From positions 1 to 64,000 of the forward strand of contig CBDUTJ010000004.1 of assembly GCA_965370415.1 (NCBI GenBank): 64,000 nucleotides of DNA. The letters run 5' to 3'. The stretch comes from JACNIV01 sp965370415. GTDB taxonomy: Bacteria > Cloacimonadota > Cloacimonadia > Cloacimonadales > TCS61. Numbering within the stretch: position 1 is the stretch's first letter; each line of letters begins with the position of its first letter. Position numbers and translations under genes: made by a program. The notes under the pieces were generated by a model, which ran no database searches, was not told the origin of the DNA, and saw only the letters and a program-made list of their open reading frames with translations. Positions 44,401 to 53,097 of the stretch are shown in pieces.

Positions 44401-45652
44401 TATAATTGTGAATTCTCTACAAAATGGAGAAATTGGAAGCTCTCTCATAAAGGTTGCCGAAGAATTCACCGGACCACCTACACCCCGTGGGTTTTATGTT
44501 ATTCCACAGGACTCAACTACTGTCTTTCTGAGCTGGGAAATGGATCCATCTTTTGAATACAATATTTACCGTCAGGAAGAAGGAGTACCTGTTATAATAG
44601 CGAATACGCAGAATAACTCCTACCATGATTTCGGGCTTACACCAGGAGATACACTCTATTACAGAATTACAGCCGAAGATACATCATATTCCCCGTCGGA
44701 AAGCCTTCCTACAGCCTGGAAAAGCGCCGTTCCTTATTATAAGCCGGAATTGCAATATGTTAAGATGATTTCTTCTTATACATTAGAAGTAAAATTTGAT
44801 CAGCAGCTTGCTTTCAGTGCAACGCATATTTCCAATTATACTCTTGCGCCCATAAGCGTAAATCCCATTTCTGTTAATATGCTCGAACAAAATACATGCC
44901 TTATCATGCGTTTCCAGAAGTCTTTTGAAGATCTCGGGGAAGATTATGTTTTGCATTATGAAAATTTAAGTGGAATAACCGGAGTTGCTGTAGCTGGAGA
45001 TCATCCCTTTCCATACCAACCGGATACAATATCCCCGAAAATTGTGGATGTGAAAAATGAAAATCTGCAGACAGTGAATATCTATTTTTCCGAACCTGTT
45101 AAAAAGCAACTGGTAGAAGATATATCCAATTATACTCTGGTCCTTCCCGCTGTAGACAAAAATAATGAAATTGAAACTTTGGAATATAAAGAAGGATACC
45201 CCGATTCGTTTTATGTTTCAATCCGAATGAAAAAAAACCTGGAGTATACTAATCAACCCTATTTCTTGAAAATAGATAATGTGGAAGACCTGGCAGGTAA
45301 CAAAATATCGGTTAGTGGAAACAAATGTCATTTCAGCTTGACAGGTATGATTGGTCTAAAAGATTTAAAACACTTGCGGGTTTATCCGAATCCGCTTAAT
45401 AAAAGCGAAAGTGAGTTTGACGTTGTGAACTTCATAAATCTTCCCCTGGAGATTTCGGGTAAACTCCGGATCTTTAATTTAAATGGAGAATTGGTCTTTG
45501 AAAGGAAGATTGGTCCCTATAATAATCCTATCGACTTCTTTAGCTGGGAATGCAGAAATAACGGCGGTAGAGAAGTTTCATCAGGAATATATTTCTACAT
45601 CCTGCAAATGGGGAAATATACCAGTAAAGGAAAAATTGTACTCATAAATTAG
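41480..45652 (+). CDS. Subtilisin-family (S8) secreted protease with sorting tail
   Basis: A 1390-aa exported protease. Signal peptide 1-19, propeptide-like region to about 105, S8 domain with catalytic Asp143 (VGIVDSG), His212 (NHGTHIAG), oxyanion Asn307 (AAAGNEGS) and Ser374 (SGTSMSAPFVAAG). All four are present, so it should be active. An acidic DDGIDNDGNGYIDD loop is a likely calcium site. FG-GAP repeats (about 640-980), fibronectin-like segments and a C-terminal YPNPLNKSE sorting tail follow. The gene begins 13 bases after the PorV-like gene. Confidence 0.93.
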   Translation: MKFWWRVIILLAIPFYLAALDYVPNQIIFKTSVPRQIIEKTTGLEEFDSFLSEKDIKKIKPVLKKNQNRYFVASFDSDINWDELENLQFEGIEYIQPNYLNSFYVEPNDPEYNNQQVNFENCNIPPAWNYTTGNGEIIVGIVDSGIHFDHCDLQNNIYINTNEIPDDGIDNDGNGYIDDWRGWDFVDAPELYTMALGDFTVQDNDPSDDLNHGTHIAGIIGADTNNQEGVCGICWNVKLLVIRSGFKTVDGGYLQDDDAAAGVIYAADMGADVISLSWGDTNFSQIIADACYYAYEHGCVIVAAAGNEGSTSAHLLTYPARLSTTLSVGAVDNNKQLTSFSSYGPQLDLVAPGQFIISTYDTPDNLYQEQSGTSMSAPFVAAGIALLLSVEPGLNYEEIRGRLISSALDLGDPGFDNVYGNGLLNVQELLTNLNYPTIAISFPLDNAGLNDDFDIIGTVQSPNFWRYSVQYTSAAMPTPLDWEDVDPDIPYYDYEVENDILASFHISDYFPDNTYKIKVELFTSTNESYNYLRTVNIDQSPPEFHEQYAAVMKRYNEEISEYYLQAVFNENVFLSYREAGSGAYSPVSNYADSIQIFNPMIFAGTNLLDIKAVNVSGLETEVYNAYQYYPEIDYIDLNSFTQTELGNELVAIQKMHDFDGNGKNEFVAMEIVDGVQTLKIFELEYDELITKYTFVESFWPDDMGNTNGQGIEVLGRLAGKPIIYEVTSGLYPDFVIYPADDAFGVNFADVDGDGIDELALIKNVDINTFSFRALVLYSRSGNEFTAIDTIINQTATFIKNDFVNKVACGNLDGDSYPDLLTADKDGDVMIFENEGSGFEMTWNIRLPVEEAHYLALGDFTGDGNNEFCAGGFVYNAIDPNKTFFYFGFFKNNGMNNQYEPIGYVSFTQVEIENSIATADLDGNGDVEIILSIPPNTYIIDYINGEFIPIWKGESAKTIQHVITACSGTVTEDAFIIVNSLQNGEIGSSLIKVAEEFTGPPTPRGFYVIPQDSTTVFLSWEMDPSFEYNIYRQEEGVPVIIANTQNNSYHDFGLTPGDTLYYRITAEDTSYSPSESLPTAWKSAVPYYKPELQYVKMISSYTLEVKFDQQLAFSATHISNYTLAPISVNPISVNMLEQNTCLIMRFQKSFEDLGEDYVLHYENLSGITGVAVAGDHPFPYQPDTISPKIVDVKNENLQTVNIYFSEPVKKQLVEDISNYTLVLPAVDKNNEIETLEYKEGYPDSFYVSIRMKKNLEYTNQPYFLKIDNVEDLAGNKISVSGNKCHFSLTGMIGLKDLKHLRVYPNPLNKSESEFDVVNFINLPLEISGKLRIFNLNGELVFERKIGPYNNPIDFFSWECRNNGGREVSSGIYFYILQMGKYTSKGKIVLIN

Positions 45653-45674
45653 AGGCTTTGAAAAGGAGACTGAA

Positions 45675-46487
45675 ATGATCTCATTAGATTGGAAAGAAAG
45701 ATTAAAAAAAGATACGATCGATTTTGCGGTGCGAAAACTTCCCGCTAACGATTTTGACATCGATATTATTTATAATGCCTATCCCCAGCGCATCGATAAT
45801 AAGATCCCGCATGCAGTAATAACCTTAGTAGGAAAAACACTGGGTGCGCTTATCTACAAAGAAGCGGATAAATATTTTACATTTTATGATTACCTGTTGA
45901 AGGAAAAGGGTGAGAATGGCAAGATGATCTTTGCTTATGTGATAGCTCGCGCTATCAGGAAGAACCCGGATAATTTCTTAGATTACATAGAAAATATATT
46001 ACTTACCACAGAAGACCAGAAATTCTGTAATTTGCTTCTGGATAAAGCTATCTTCCCCATGATAAAAAAAGATCCCTTAAAACATCTGGATTTGCTGACG
46101 AATTGGATAAAAAAAGATAACGAACATCTTACTTTAAGCCTTCAGAAAATGATAATAAAGCTCATCGGTTTTCAGCCAAAGTTGGTTAAACCTATCTTTC
46201 AAAAGCTGGAAACTTCCTGGCTTTATGCCACGCCAAATATGATAAAACTAAATACGAACTTTCTGAAAGCGGTCTACAAAATCAAGCCCAGATTTTATAA
46301 TTCGATATATGAAAGTTACAAAACAACCCACAACCCGGTTTTTGCTGAAATTCTTTGCGGAGCTATCTGTGGATACAATAAACTGCTTAAGGAAACGGTA
46401 GATAACTGGGCAATGAGCGGTAACATCAAGTTGAAAAAGATCGGGATACATGGGCAGAAAATTCTCAAAAAGAAAGGCAAAAATTAA
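45675..46487 (+). CDS. Conserved alpha-helical protein, possibly HEAT-like
   Basis: A 270-aa cytoplasmic protein without signal peptide. It is made of amphipathic helices with repeated KKDxxxxL-type spacing, suggesting HEAT-like repeats. No catalytic motif is seen. AAGGAG precedes the ATG. Its stop overlaps the greA start (TAATG), so it is translated with greA. Family not recognised. Confidence 0.72.
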   Translation: MISLDWKERLKKDTIDFAVRKLPANDFDIDIIYNAYPQRIDNKIPHAVITLVGKTLGALIYKEADKYFTFYDYLLKEKGENGKMIFAYVIARAIRKNPDNFLDYIENILLTTEDQKFCNLLLDKAIFPMIKKDPLKHLDLLTNWIKKDNEHLTLSLQKMIIKLIGFQPKLVKPIFQKLETSWLYATPNMIKLNTNFLKAVYKIKPRFYNSIYESYKTTHNPVFAEILCGAICGYNKLLKETVDNWAMSGNIKLKKIGIHGQKILKKKGKN

Positions 46488-46957
46488 TGGCGAATTATAT
46501 CACCAGAGAAGGCATGCAGCGTCTTCATAAACGTCTGAACGAGCTTATTAAGGAACGGCCTAATATAATTAAGCAGGTTGTTACGGCTCGTGAAATGGGT
46601 GATCTGAGCGAGAATGCAGAATATAAGGCCGCACGAGAAAGACAGCGCAACCTGGAAAATGACTACAACTACATAAAACGCCGCATGGAAAAACTGCAGG
46701 TTATCGATTCCAGTAAAATACCCAAGGATGCTGTGCGTTTCGGTGCCAGAGTAACAATAAAAGAACTTTCCAGCGGGAAGCTCTTGAAAATACACCTGGT
46801 AGGTGTGGACGAGATATTTGAAACAGAAAGCAAATATGAAAGAAAATCTATTGCGTCCCCTATGGGTAAACCGATGATCGGCAAAAAAGTGGGAGACTAC
46901 TTCTTGGTAAAAGCTCCCATTGGAATACGGAAATTTGAAATTTTAGCAATAGAATAA
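46487..46957 (+). CDS. greA: Transcription elongation factor GreA
   Basis: Rescues backtracked RNA polymerase by stimulating transcript cleavage. N-terminal coiled coil with the acidic tip REMGDLSENAEYKAARERQ, C-terminal FKBP-like domain ending SPMGKPMIGKKVGDY and APIGIRKFEILAIE. At 156 aa it is normal. A smaller relative lacking the coiled coil, the Rnk-like gene, is in the cassette array at 24430. Confidence 0.96.
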   Translation: MANYITREGMQRLHKRLNELIKERPNIIKQVVTAREMGDLSENAEYKAARERQRNLENDYNYIKRRMEKLQVIDSSKIPKDAVRFGARVTIKELSSGKLLKIHLVGVDEIFETESKYERKSIASPMGKPMIGKKVGDYFLVKAPIGIRKFEILAIE

Positions 46958-46968
46958 GGAGATAAGGA

Positions 46969-48378
46969 ATGAAGAAAGCTGAAGAGTTGAGTAAAAAATT
47001 AAGTTATAAAAGAAAAAACTTCTGGAGAGAAGCTTCTGCTAATGAAAAGAAACTTACTTTTAAATTTGCCGAAGGCTACAAGGCTTTTCTGGATCAGTGT
47101 AAAACAGAACGTGAAACTATCGAATTTTACGCGGATATTCTGGAAAAGAAAGGGTTCGGTGAAATTGATAAAGCCGGAAAGTCAGTTAAGGTTTACCGAC
47201 TGGCACGTAAGAAAAATGCAGCTTTTGCTGTTCTTGGCAAAAAACCTGTGAGCGAAGGTGTGAACATCATTGTTTCTCATATCGATGCACCCAGAGTAGA
47301 CCTGAAGCAAAATCCTCTTTATGAAGATGTAGATACCAAGCTGGGTATGATGAGAACCCATTATTACGGTGGCATAAAAAAATACCAGTGGATGTCTACT
47401 CCATTGGCACTTCACGGAGTATTTGTAAAAGAAAATGGAGAAGTTATAAAAGTTTCCATTGGCGAAGACGAGAACGACCCTGTATTTGTAATGCCCGACC
47501 TGCTACCGCATCTTGCCAGAAAAGAACAATATACCAAGAAAATCGGTGAAGCAGTCAGTGCTGGAAAAATGAACCTGATATTCAATTCTATTCCCTATTT
47601 GAAAGATAAAGATACAAAAGAAGCTATCAAGCTGAACGCACTTGTTCTTCTGAATGAAAAATATAATATCGTCGAAGAGAATTTCCTGAGCGCCGAACTG
47701 GAACTTGTTCCTACAGGAAAAGCCCGTGATGCCGGTATCGATAAAAGTCTGGTTCTGGGTTATGGGCAGGACGACAGGATCTGTGCCTATACTTCTGCCG
47801 AAGCTATCTTTGCTGCCAAACCCGATAAAGCCGCAGTGGTTTATCTGGCAGATAAAGAAGAGATCGGAAGCGAGGGAAACACCGGTGCCAGATCAATATT
47901 TATCATCGACTTTATTGCTGATCTGTTAAAACATAATGGCGAATCCTACGACAGTGCAACACTTAGAAAAACCCTGCTTAAAAGCCAGGTGCTTTCTGCC
48001 GACGTAAATGCCGGTATCAATCCCAATTTTCCTGATGTTCATGAAAAGGATAATGCCGTTCATATTGGTTTTGGGGTTAGTATAACCAAATTCACCGGTA
48101 GTGGTGGAAAAAGTGGTTCGAACGATGCCAATGCCGAATTTAATGCCAAAATTACAGGTATCTTCAATAAGGAAAAAGTGAACTGGCAGATCGGTGAACT
48201 GGGCAAAGTGGATGAAGGCGGAGGAGGAACTATTGCCAAATTCATGGCAGAATACGGAGCAGAAGTTATAGATTGCGGACCCGGTCTGCTGGGCATGCAT
48301 TCACTTTATGAACTCAGTAGCAAAGCTGATATATATTCCTGCTACAAGGCTTACAAAGCTTTCTTTGAAAAAGCATAA
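46969..48378 (+). CDS. apeA: M18-family aminopeptidase
   Basis: Zinc aminopeptidase releasing N-terminal residues, often Asp or Glu. IIVSHIDAPRVDLKQNPLYED holds the first His/Asp metal ligands; YLADKEEIGSEGNTGA carries the catalytic Glu pair; GPGLLGMHSLYELSSKADI near the C-terminus supplies the last His. At 469 aa the length is typical of the clostridial-type M18 enzymes. Preceded by AAGGAG, 11 bases after greA. Confidence 0.92.
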   Translation: MKKAEELSKKLSYKRKNFWREASANEKKLTFKFAEGYKAFLDQCKTERETIEFYADILEKKGFGEIDKAGKSVKVYRLARKKNAAFAVLGKKPVSEGVNIIVSHIDAPRVDLKQNPLYEDVDTKLGMMRTHYYGGIKKYQWMSTPLALHGVFVKENGEVIKVSIGEDENDPVFVMPDLLPHLARKEQYTKKIGEAVSAGKMNLIFNSIPYLKDKDTKEAIKLNALVLLNEKYNIVEENFLSAELELVPTGKARDAGIDKSLVLGYGQDDRICAYTSAEAIFAAKPDKAAVVYLADKEEIGSEGNTGARSIFIIDFIADLLKHNGESYDSATLRKTLLKSQVLSADVNAGINPNFPDVHEKDNAVHIGFGVSITKFTGSGGKSGSNDANAEFNAKITGIFNKEKVNWQIGELGKVDEGGGGTIAKFMAEYGAEVIDCGPGLLGMHSLYELSSKADIYSCYKAYKAFFEKA

Positions 48379-48390
48379 AAAGGGGGTATT

Positions 48391-49125
48391 GTGAAAAAAA
48401 TATTGATAGCCATTATTGTACTTTTAATACTATTTGGATGCAGTGAAAACAAACTTACCCGGCAAATGCCTATAGAACGCAAAATGGAAATAGGAAACGA
48501 ATACATGGAGCTTGGAAAATACCACAAAGCAATTCCCTACTTTGCTGATGTGGTTTTTGAAAGGAATTCAAAGTATACTGCCGAAGCACAAATGAAACTG
48601 GGCGAGTGTTATTTTTCCCAGAATAAATTCATGGAAGCAAGGTTCGAATATGAAGAACTCATCCGTTTATTTCACGATTACAAAGATATAAATATGGCGT
48701 ATTTCCAGATCGGTGTATGTCATTATAGCGAATCGCGTCCTGCTCATTATACACAGGAAGAAACCGAAAAAGCTATCACTGCTTTCGAGACTTTTATCGA
48801 AAAATTTCCTTTCGATGAAATGAAAAAGGATGCCATCGATTATATCCAGAAGTGCCGCTATAAATTACTGGAAAAGAAATATTACAATGGTTATGCTTAC
48901 TACAAAATGTTCGATTACAGCGCAGCCTTGATGTATTTTGATGAGATCGCTGAATTGGGCAATATAGATGAGCTGGATAAAATGTCGCTCTATTATTCTG
49001 CTAAAATATATATCACACGCAAAGATAAAGAAAATGCAGTTTCCGCGGCTGGCAGGCTTACCGAGCGTTATCCCGGCTCAGAAGAAACAGAAAAGATTAA
49101 CCGTCTACTGCAGAAATTGAAATAA
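48391..49125 (+). CDS. bamD: BamD outer-membrane assembly lipoprotein
   Basis: Lipoprotein of the BAM complex inserting barrels into the outer membrane. Lipobox LFGC places the lipidated Cys at about residue 17; tetratricopeptide-like repeats follow (KMEIGNEYMELGKYHKAIPYF, AEAQMKLGECYFSQNKFMEARFEYEEL). It uses a GTG start at 48391, supported by AGGGGG upstream. Length is 244 aa. nadD follows with no gap. BamA is not in the window. Confidence 0.92.
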   Translation: MKKILIAIIVLLILFGCSENKLTRQMPIERKMEIGNEYMELGKYHKAIPYFADVVFERNSKYTAEAQMKLGECYFSQNKFMEARFEYEELIRLFHDYKDINMAYFQIGVCHYSESRPAHYTQEETEKAITAFETFIEKFPFDEMKKDAIDYIQKCRYKLLEKKYYNGYAYYKMFDYSAALMYFDEIAELGNIDELDKMSLYYSAKIYITRKDKENAVSAAGRLTERYPGSEETEKINRLLQKLK

Positions 49126-49704
49126 ATGAAAATAGGACTTTTGGGTGGGTCCTTCGACCCGCTTCATGCTGGTCATATAGCTTTGGCGCAAATTGCAACT
49201 CAAGCTCTGGAATTGGACAAAGTACTTTTCCTACCTACAGGAAATCATCCTCTTAAACAAAACATGAACCTTCTTCCTGCTGAGAAACGCTTTCAGCTTG
49301 TACAAAAAGCTCTCACGTCTTATCCTGGTTTTGAAGCCTCAAAATTAGATATGGAAGACACCGATCTTAGTTATTCCGCCGAACTTATCAAGCGCTTGCG
49401 CAAGATCTATCCGGAAGATGAACTTTATTTTCTCACTGGAGACGACATCATTACCGAATTACCTCAATGGCATAACTGGGAATGGCTGTTGCAAAACGTG
49501 CAGTTCGTTGTGGCAAAGCGACCCGATACCAATCGTGAAAAGTGGCAGGATCTGGATTACCTGGAATATTTTTTATTCATAGATATGAAACCACAGGATG
49601 TTTCTTCTACCGAAATAAGACAAAAAATTAAGGTCAAAAAGAGCATTTCCGGATTAGTTCCAAAAATCATTGAAGAAGAGATAATATCTCTTTATTCCAT
49701 TTAA
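49126..49704 (+). CDS. nadD: Nicotinate-nucleotide adenylyltransferase
   Basis: Adenylates nicotinate mononucleotide in NAD synthesis. GGSFDPLHAGHIALA is the adenylyltransferase H-x-G-H-type motif and DVSSTEIRQKI the S-x-T-x-x-R motif. At 192 aa it has the expected length. Its ATG directly follows the bamD stop. Confidence 0.95.
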   Translation: MKIGLLGGSFDPLHAGHIALAQIATQALELDKVLFLPTGNHPLKQNMNLLPAEKRFQLVQKALTSYPGFEASKLDMEDTDLSYSAELIKRLRKIYPEDELYFLTGDDIITELPQWHNWEWLLQNVQFVVAKRPDTNREKWQDLDYLEYFLFIDMKPQDVSSTEIRQKIKVKKSISGLVPKIIEEEIISLYSI

Positions 49705-49852
49705 AAAATAAAAATTATTGCTTCGCATTGTTGAGCGTTTCTTATATCCACACAATTAAAAAAATTGACAGAAAGTTTGTTTAAACAATTTTCCTGAATA
49801 GGTTGGAATATTTGAACTTTTCAATAAATCTGGAAAGGTTTGTGAGGTTAAA

Positions 49853-50317
49853 ATGAAGAAGTGGATTATTATTTATTTATTATTTATCGCTTTAGCCGCA
49901 TCTGCTGAAGATTTGAGTGATTCAGTATTTATTCAATTTCATCAAGCTCTTGATTCACTAAAGCATATTAAAAACGAGATCCTTCCAGCAACTTTTGAAT
50001 TTAATGACAAAACCTACAATGGCTACGAGATAATATATGAAACAAAATGGTCGCTGCTCGATAAAGATGCGGATCCGATGGGAATGTTCTATCCTTTTGA
50101 AGATAATTATTGGTACAATGCCGGCTGGAGGGCAGACATCAGGTTCTGTGCTGATGGACCAGGTTCTACACTTTATTTAATCAGAAACGGCGAATTTTTC
50201 TGTATCATTCGCTGGGATTTTGTTTCGTATATCGATGATAATGGTGAATTTGTCACAGGTGATGAACTTTCGGGTAGAATAAAATGCACTACTGAGACTA
50301 TTAAAAAGGAAAAATAA
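49853..50317 (+). CDS. Small secreted protein of unknown function
   Basis: A 154-aa protein with an N-terminal signal peptide (MKKWIIIYLLFIALAASA), then an acidic and aromatic-rich mature domain. No family recognised. AAAGG lies upstream. TTGACAGAAA around 49766 could be a -35 box. The next small membrane protein gene follows after 15 bases. Confidence 0.65.
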   Translation: MKKWIIIYLLFIALAASAEDLSDSVFIQFHQALDSLKHIKNEILPATFEFNDKTYNGYEIIYETKWSLLDKDADPMGMFYPFEDNYWYNAGWRADIRFCADGPGSTLYLIRNGEFFCIIRWDFVSYIDDNGEFVTGDELSGRIKCTTETIKKEK

Positions 50318-50332
50318 AAAAGGGAGGATAAA

Positions 50333-50518
50333 ATGAGCCAAAGTATTCCATTAGTCTGGTATATCGCAATGGGAGTAGCTTTCGGATTGCTGCTAGGGTA
50401 TGCGATTGGAATGACCATCGGTATTTCACAAGGCAAACAACAGCTTATAAAAAGAATTAAGTTACTGGTCTCACGTAAAAAGATAGACTTTAATATTGAT
50501 AAACTTCTTCGGGGATAA
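50333..50518 (+). CDS. Small single-helix membrane protein
   Basis: A 61-aa protein with one membrane helix (residues 7-31, Gly-rich) and a basic C-terminus of about 25 residues facing the cytoplasm by the positive-inside rule. Start supported by GGGAGG. Close spacing to the previous gene suggests an operon. Function unknown. Confidence 0.65.
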   Translation: MSQSIPLVWYIAMGVAFGLLLGYAIGMTIGISQGKQQLIKRIKLLVSRKKIDFNIDKLLRG

Positions 50519-50556
50519 TTTATTAAAAAATTTAAAAATACAAAAAAGGAGAAATA

Positions 50557-51813
50557 ATGAAAAAACAAGCTAAATGGATTTTACTTATTGTAATCGTAGT
50601 AATATCATCTCAAGTATTGTCTGCTCAAACAAATGTTTCAGGTGAGGTTTCAGGAATTTGGGAGCTTGCCAACAGCCCGTACATCGTTGTAGGAGATATT
50701 TCGATTGTTGGTGATTCCATGCTGGTAATAGAAGCAGGCGTAGAAGTAAAGTTTGATGGTTTCTATCAATTCGTTGCTTATGGAGTTTTATCTGCTATCG
50801 GAACCGAATCCGAACCGATCCTTTTTACATCCAACGCATCAACACCCAATCCCGGTGACTGGTACAATATTGAACTTTCCGATTCATGCATAATTCAGTA
50901 CAGCATTATAGAATATGCCGGACAACCGGAACCACCTACAAACAAATTCGCCATCAGGCTGAATGGCGATTGTGAGATTTTGAATAATGTCATAAGGCAC
51001 AACAATGTTTCCGGTATTGGTGCAATGTTCGAGAGCTCTGTTATCAGATACAATTCGATCTATGATAATTCTACAGACTTCTTTGTTGGTGCCGGTATTT
51101 ATTCCCAATGGTCATCTGCAAAGATTGAAAACAACACAATAGCAGATAATAACTTTGGCGGAATGTTGCATCAGGCAAATAGTGATAGTTTAACAGTAAT
51201 TAACAACATTATTGTTAATAATAGCGGTGTTGGTTTTCAATATGATCAGATTACAGGAAGCCCCTTCCCAATTGCAGATTACAATGACGTGTGGGGAAAT
51301 ACAACGAATTATGTTAACCTTACGCCCGGAGCACATAGCATCTCGGAAGATCCGTTATTCGTTGGAATTGATGATTATCACCTGACTGCAGATTCTCCCT
51401 GTATAGATGCCGGAGATCCGAGTTTCCCGCTCGATCCTGATGGCACAATTGCAGACATGGGAGCATTCTATTATAACCAAACTGGAATTAATGGTAACAT
51501 AATAATTTCAACCGATGTACATCTTTATCAGAATTACCCCAATCCTTTCAATCCAACCACAACTATTTCTTTTGAATTAATCACCGAAAACACCGAAGAC
51601 ACTGAAATAATAATTTACAATATCAATGGGCAAAAAGTGAAAACTTTGGAGTGCAATAACCACGTTATTGCAAAAGCGACGGAGTCGCTTTACCACATTA
51701 CCTGGAACGGTACTGACGAAAACAATAAAGCTGTTAGTTCGGGAGTATATTTGTACAAACTAAATGTAAACGGAAAAACAAAAGCTGTGAGGAAGTGCTT
51801 ATTGATGAAATAG
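50557..51813 (+). CDS. Secreted right-handed beta-helix protein with sorting tail
   Basis: A 418-aa exported protein. Signal peptide 1-23; residues 60-310 are a parallel beta-helix (repeats such as IRLNGDCEILNNVIRHNNVSG and IENNTIADNNFGG, with inserted NNT/NNV turns) as in pectate-lyase-like or surface proteins; DSPCIDAGDP is typical of this group. The last 90 residues are a YPNPFNPTTTISF sorting domain. Two short palindromes (51652-51690) sit in frame inside that domain and add about five residues relative to the tail of the propeller protein. Substrate unknown. Confidence 0.86.
   Translation: MKKQAKWILLIVIVVISSQVLSAQTNVSGEVSGIWELANSPYIVVGDISIVGDSMLVIEAGVEVKFDGFYQFVAYGVLSAIGTESEPILFTSNASTPNPGDWYNIELSDSCIIQYSIIEYAGQPEPPTNKFAIRLNGDCEILNNVIRHNNVSGIGAMFESSVIRYNSIYDNSTDFFVGAGIYSQWSSAKIENNTIADNNFGGMLHQANSDSLTVINNIIVNNSGVGFQYDQITGSPFPIADYNDVWGNTTNYVNLTPGAHSISEDPLFVGIDDYHLTADSPCIDAGDPSFPLDPDGTIADMGAFYYNQTGINGNIIISTDVHLYQNYPNPFNPTTTISFELITENTEDTEIIIYNINGQKVKTLECNNHVIAKATESLYHITWNGTDENNKAVSSGVYLYKLNVNGKTKAVRKCLLMK
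51652..51690. repeat. Tandem palindromes inside a coding sequence
   Basis: TGCAATAAC/GTTATTGCA (51652-51660, 51664-51672, loop CAC) and AAGCGAC/GTCGCTT (51674-51680, 51684-51690, loop GGA). Both are perfect and adjacent, and read in frame as NNHVIAKATESLY within the sorting domain. Confidence 0.75.
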
Positions 51814-51870
51814 TACAGTGTAGAACTCCTAATTCATCCTTAGCTCCGTATAAAATCAAAGGGAGGTATT

Positions 51871-52206
51871 ATGCCTAAAAAAGACTGTTGGGACATAATA
51901 AAAATAACATCCACTATACTTATACCTATTGTTATAATATTTTCAGGATGTATTATTAATAAAACACTTCAAAAAAATGAAATTAAAGTAAAATATGTTG
52001 AAATTGCAGTAAGAATACTAAGCAATGAACCAAATGAGGAAACATCAGCATTAAGAAATTGGGCAGTTGATTTACTAAACGAAAATTCCGATGTTAAGTT
52101 GGATAGTTTAGCAATTGATGAACTATTAAAATTGCCAATTTATTTAACTGATGATGCAGGAGATTATTTAACCGATGATGCTGGCAATCCTCTTCAGGGA
52201 AATTAA
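51871..52206 (+). CDS. Small membrane protein, conserved type
   Basis: A 111-aa protein with one N-terminal membrane helix (about residues 9-30) followed by a soluble helical part: KVKYVEIAVRILSNEPNEETSALRNWAVDLLNENS. I recognise this pattern from small proteins scattered in many bacteria, without known function. GGGAGG precedes the ATG. The C-terminus is acidic with a duplicated YLTDDAG element. Confidence 0.7.
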   Translation: MPKKDCWDIIKITSTILIPIVIIFSGCIINKTLQKNEIKVKYVEIAVRILSNEPNEETSALRNWAVDLLNENSDVKLDSLAIDELLKLPIYLTDDAGDYLTDDAGNPLQGN

Positions 52207-52220
52207 ATGTAAAACTATTA

Positions 52221-52273
52221 ATGAAGCAGAAGCTTCATATACTATTACATTCCCAACTGGAAAGTTAGGAATG
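52221..52273. repeat. Two palindromes downstream of a small membrane gene
   Basis: ATGAAGC/GCTTCAT (52221-52227, 52232-52238) and the imperfect CATTCCCAACT/AGTTAGGAATG (52248-52258, 52263-52273). The second belongs to the same dispersed family as the palindrome at 23296. They lie between convergent genes and could aid termination, but no T-run follows. Confidence 0.5.
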
Positions 52274-52314
52274 AGATAAAATTTGCAATTTGTTCGTTTT
52301 GTTCGTTGCTAATC

Positions 52315-53094
52315 CTACTCCGCAACCACAATAACACCGGTTCCGGTTTTATTCTTTAGTTTCACATCAAGCAACATAAACAGCGCTGAAAGCGGATAGA
52401 ACAACAAATAATAAAATGGCAACAACAGGAAAAACAGTTTGCTTTTCCCTAACATACTCATCGGGTATTTCATAGAAAGCAGCCAGGCAAAGTGTCCCCA
52501 CTTTCCATAAGAATACTCAAATGAAACAATTTTAAATCCTGCATTTTTCAGTTTGGAAATAATTTCTTCTTTTGAATATCCGGGACGCACATGCTCTTCC
52601 GTGAATTTGGCAGATTCATCAAAATTGCTGGGTGAGGAGATTATTAGTTTTCCGTTTTTTTCGAGAACCTGCCGGAAATTCTGTAAAACCTGCTCATCAT
52701 TTTCGATGTGTTCCAGGATATCGATGGCAAGTATCAGATCGAACTTATCTTTTGGAACATAAGCGGTTAAATCTGCCTGCTGGGCTGTGAAATCCTGCCA
52801 GTTGTGTTTGGCTGCATATCGGGCAAAAGAATCCATGTAATCCGTTTTCAGGTCAACAGCATGCACCTCGGCTTTTTTAAAATGTTTAAAGATAAAATTG
52901 GAATATTGTCCAAAGCCGGCACCCGCATCGTAAAAACGGATCGGTTTATCTTTCGGAAAATATTTCTTTATCTCTCTCTTTACATACCACTGCCGCAGCA
53001 ACAGCATATCCAGAGATGTGTAAAACAATTTCCTGAAAAAAGGAATTTTATCAATGAGTCCTGCGAATTTATCTTTTATTTTGTCGTACTGCAT
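52315..53094 (-). CDS. Class I methyltransferase with C-terminal membrane segment
   Basis: A 259-aa protein. SAM motif FYDAGAGFGQYSNFIF near residue 54, VHAVDLK, and LDILEHIENDEQV (the D-x-x-EH type motif) match UbiE/COQ5-like and small-molecule methylases. Residues 208-245 form a hydrophobic hairpin, so it is probably membrane-attached and may act on a lipid or glycolipid. The partner glucokinase gene starts 3 bases away in the same run. Substrate unknown. Confidence 0.8.
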   Translation of the reverse strand: MQYDKIKDKFAGLIDKIPFFRKLFYTSLDMLLLRQWYVKREIKKYFPKDKPIRFYDAGAGFGQYSNFIFKHFKKAEVHAVDLKTDYMDSFARYAAKHNWQDFTAQQADLTAYVPKDKFDLILAIDILEHIENDEQVLQNFRQVLEKNGKLIISSPSNFDESAKFTEEHVRPGYSKEEIISKLKNAGFKIVSFEYSYGKWGHFAWLLSMKYPMSMLGKSKLFFLLLPFYYLLFYPLSALFMLLDVKLKNKTGTGVIVVAE

Positions 53095-53097
53095 AAA

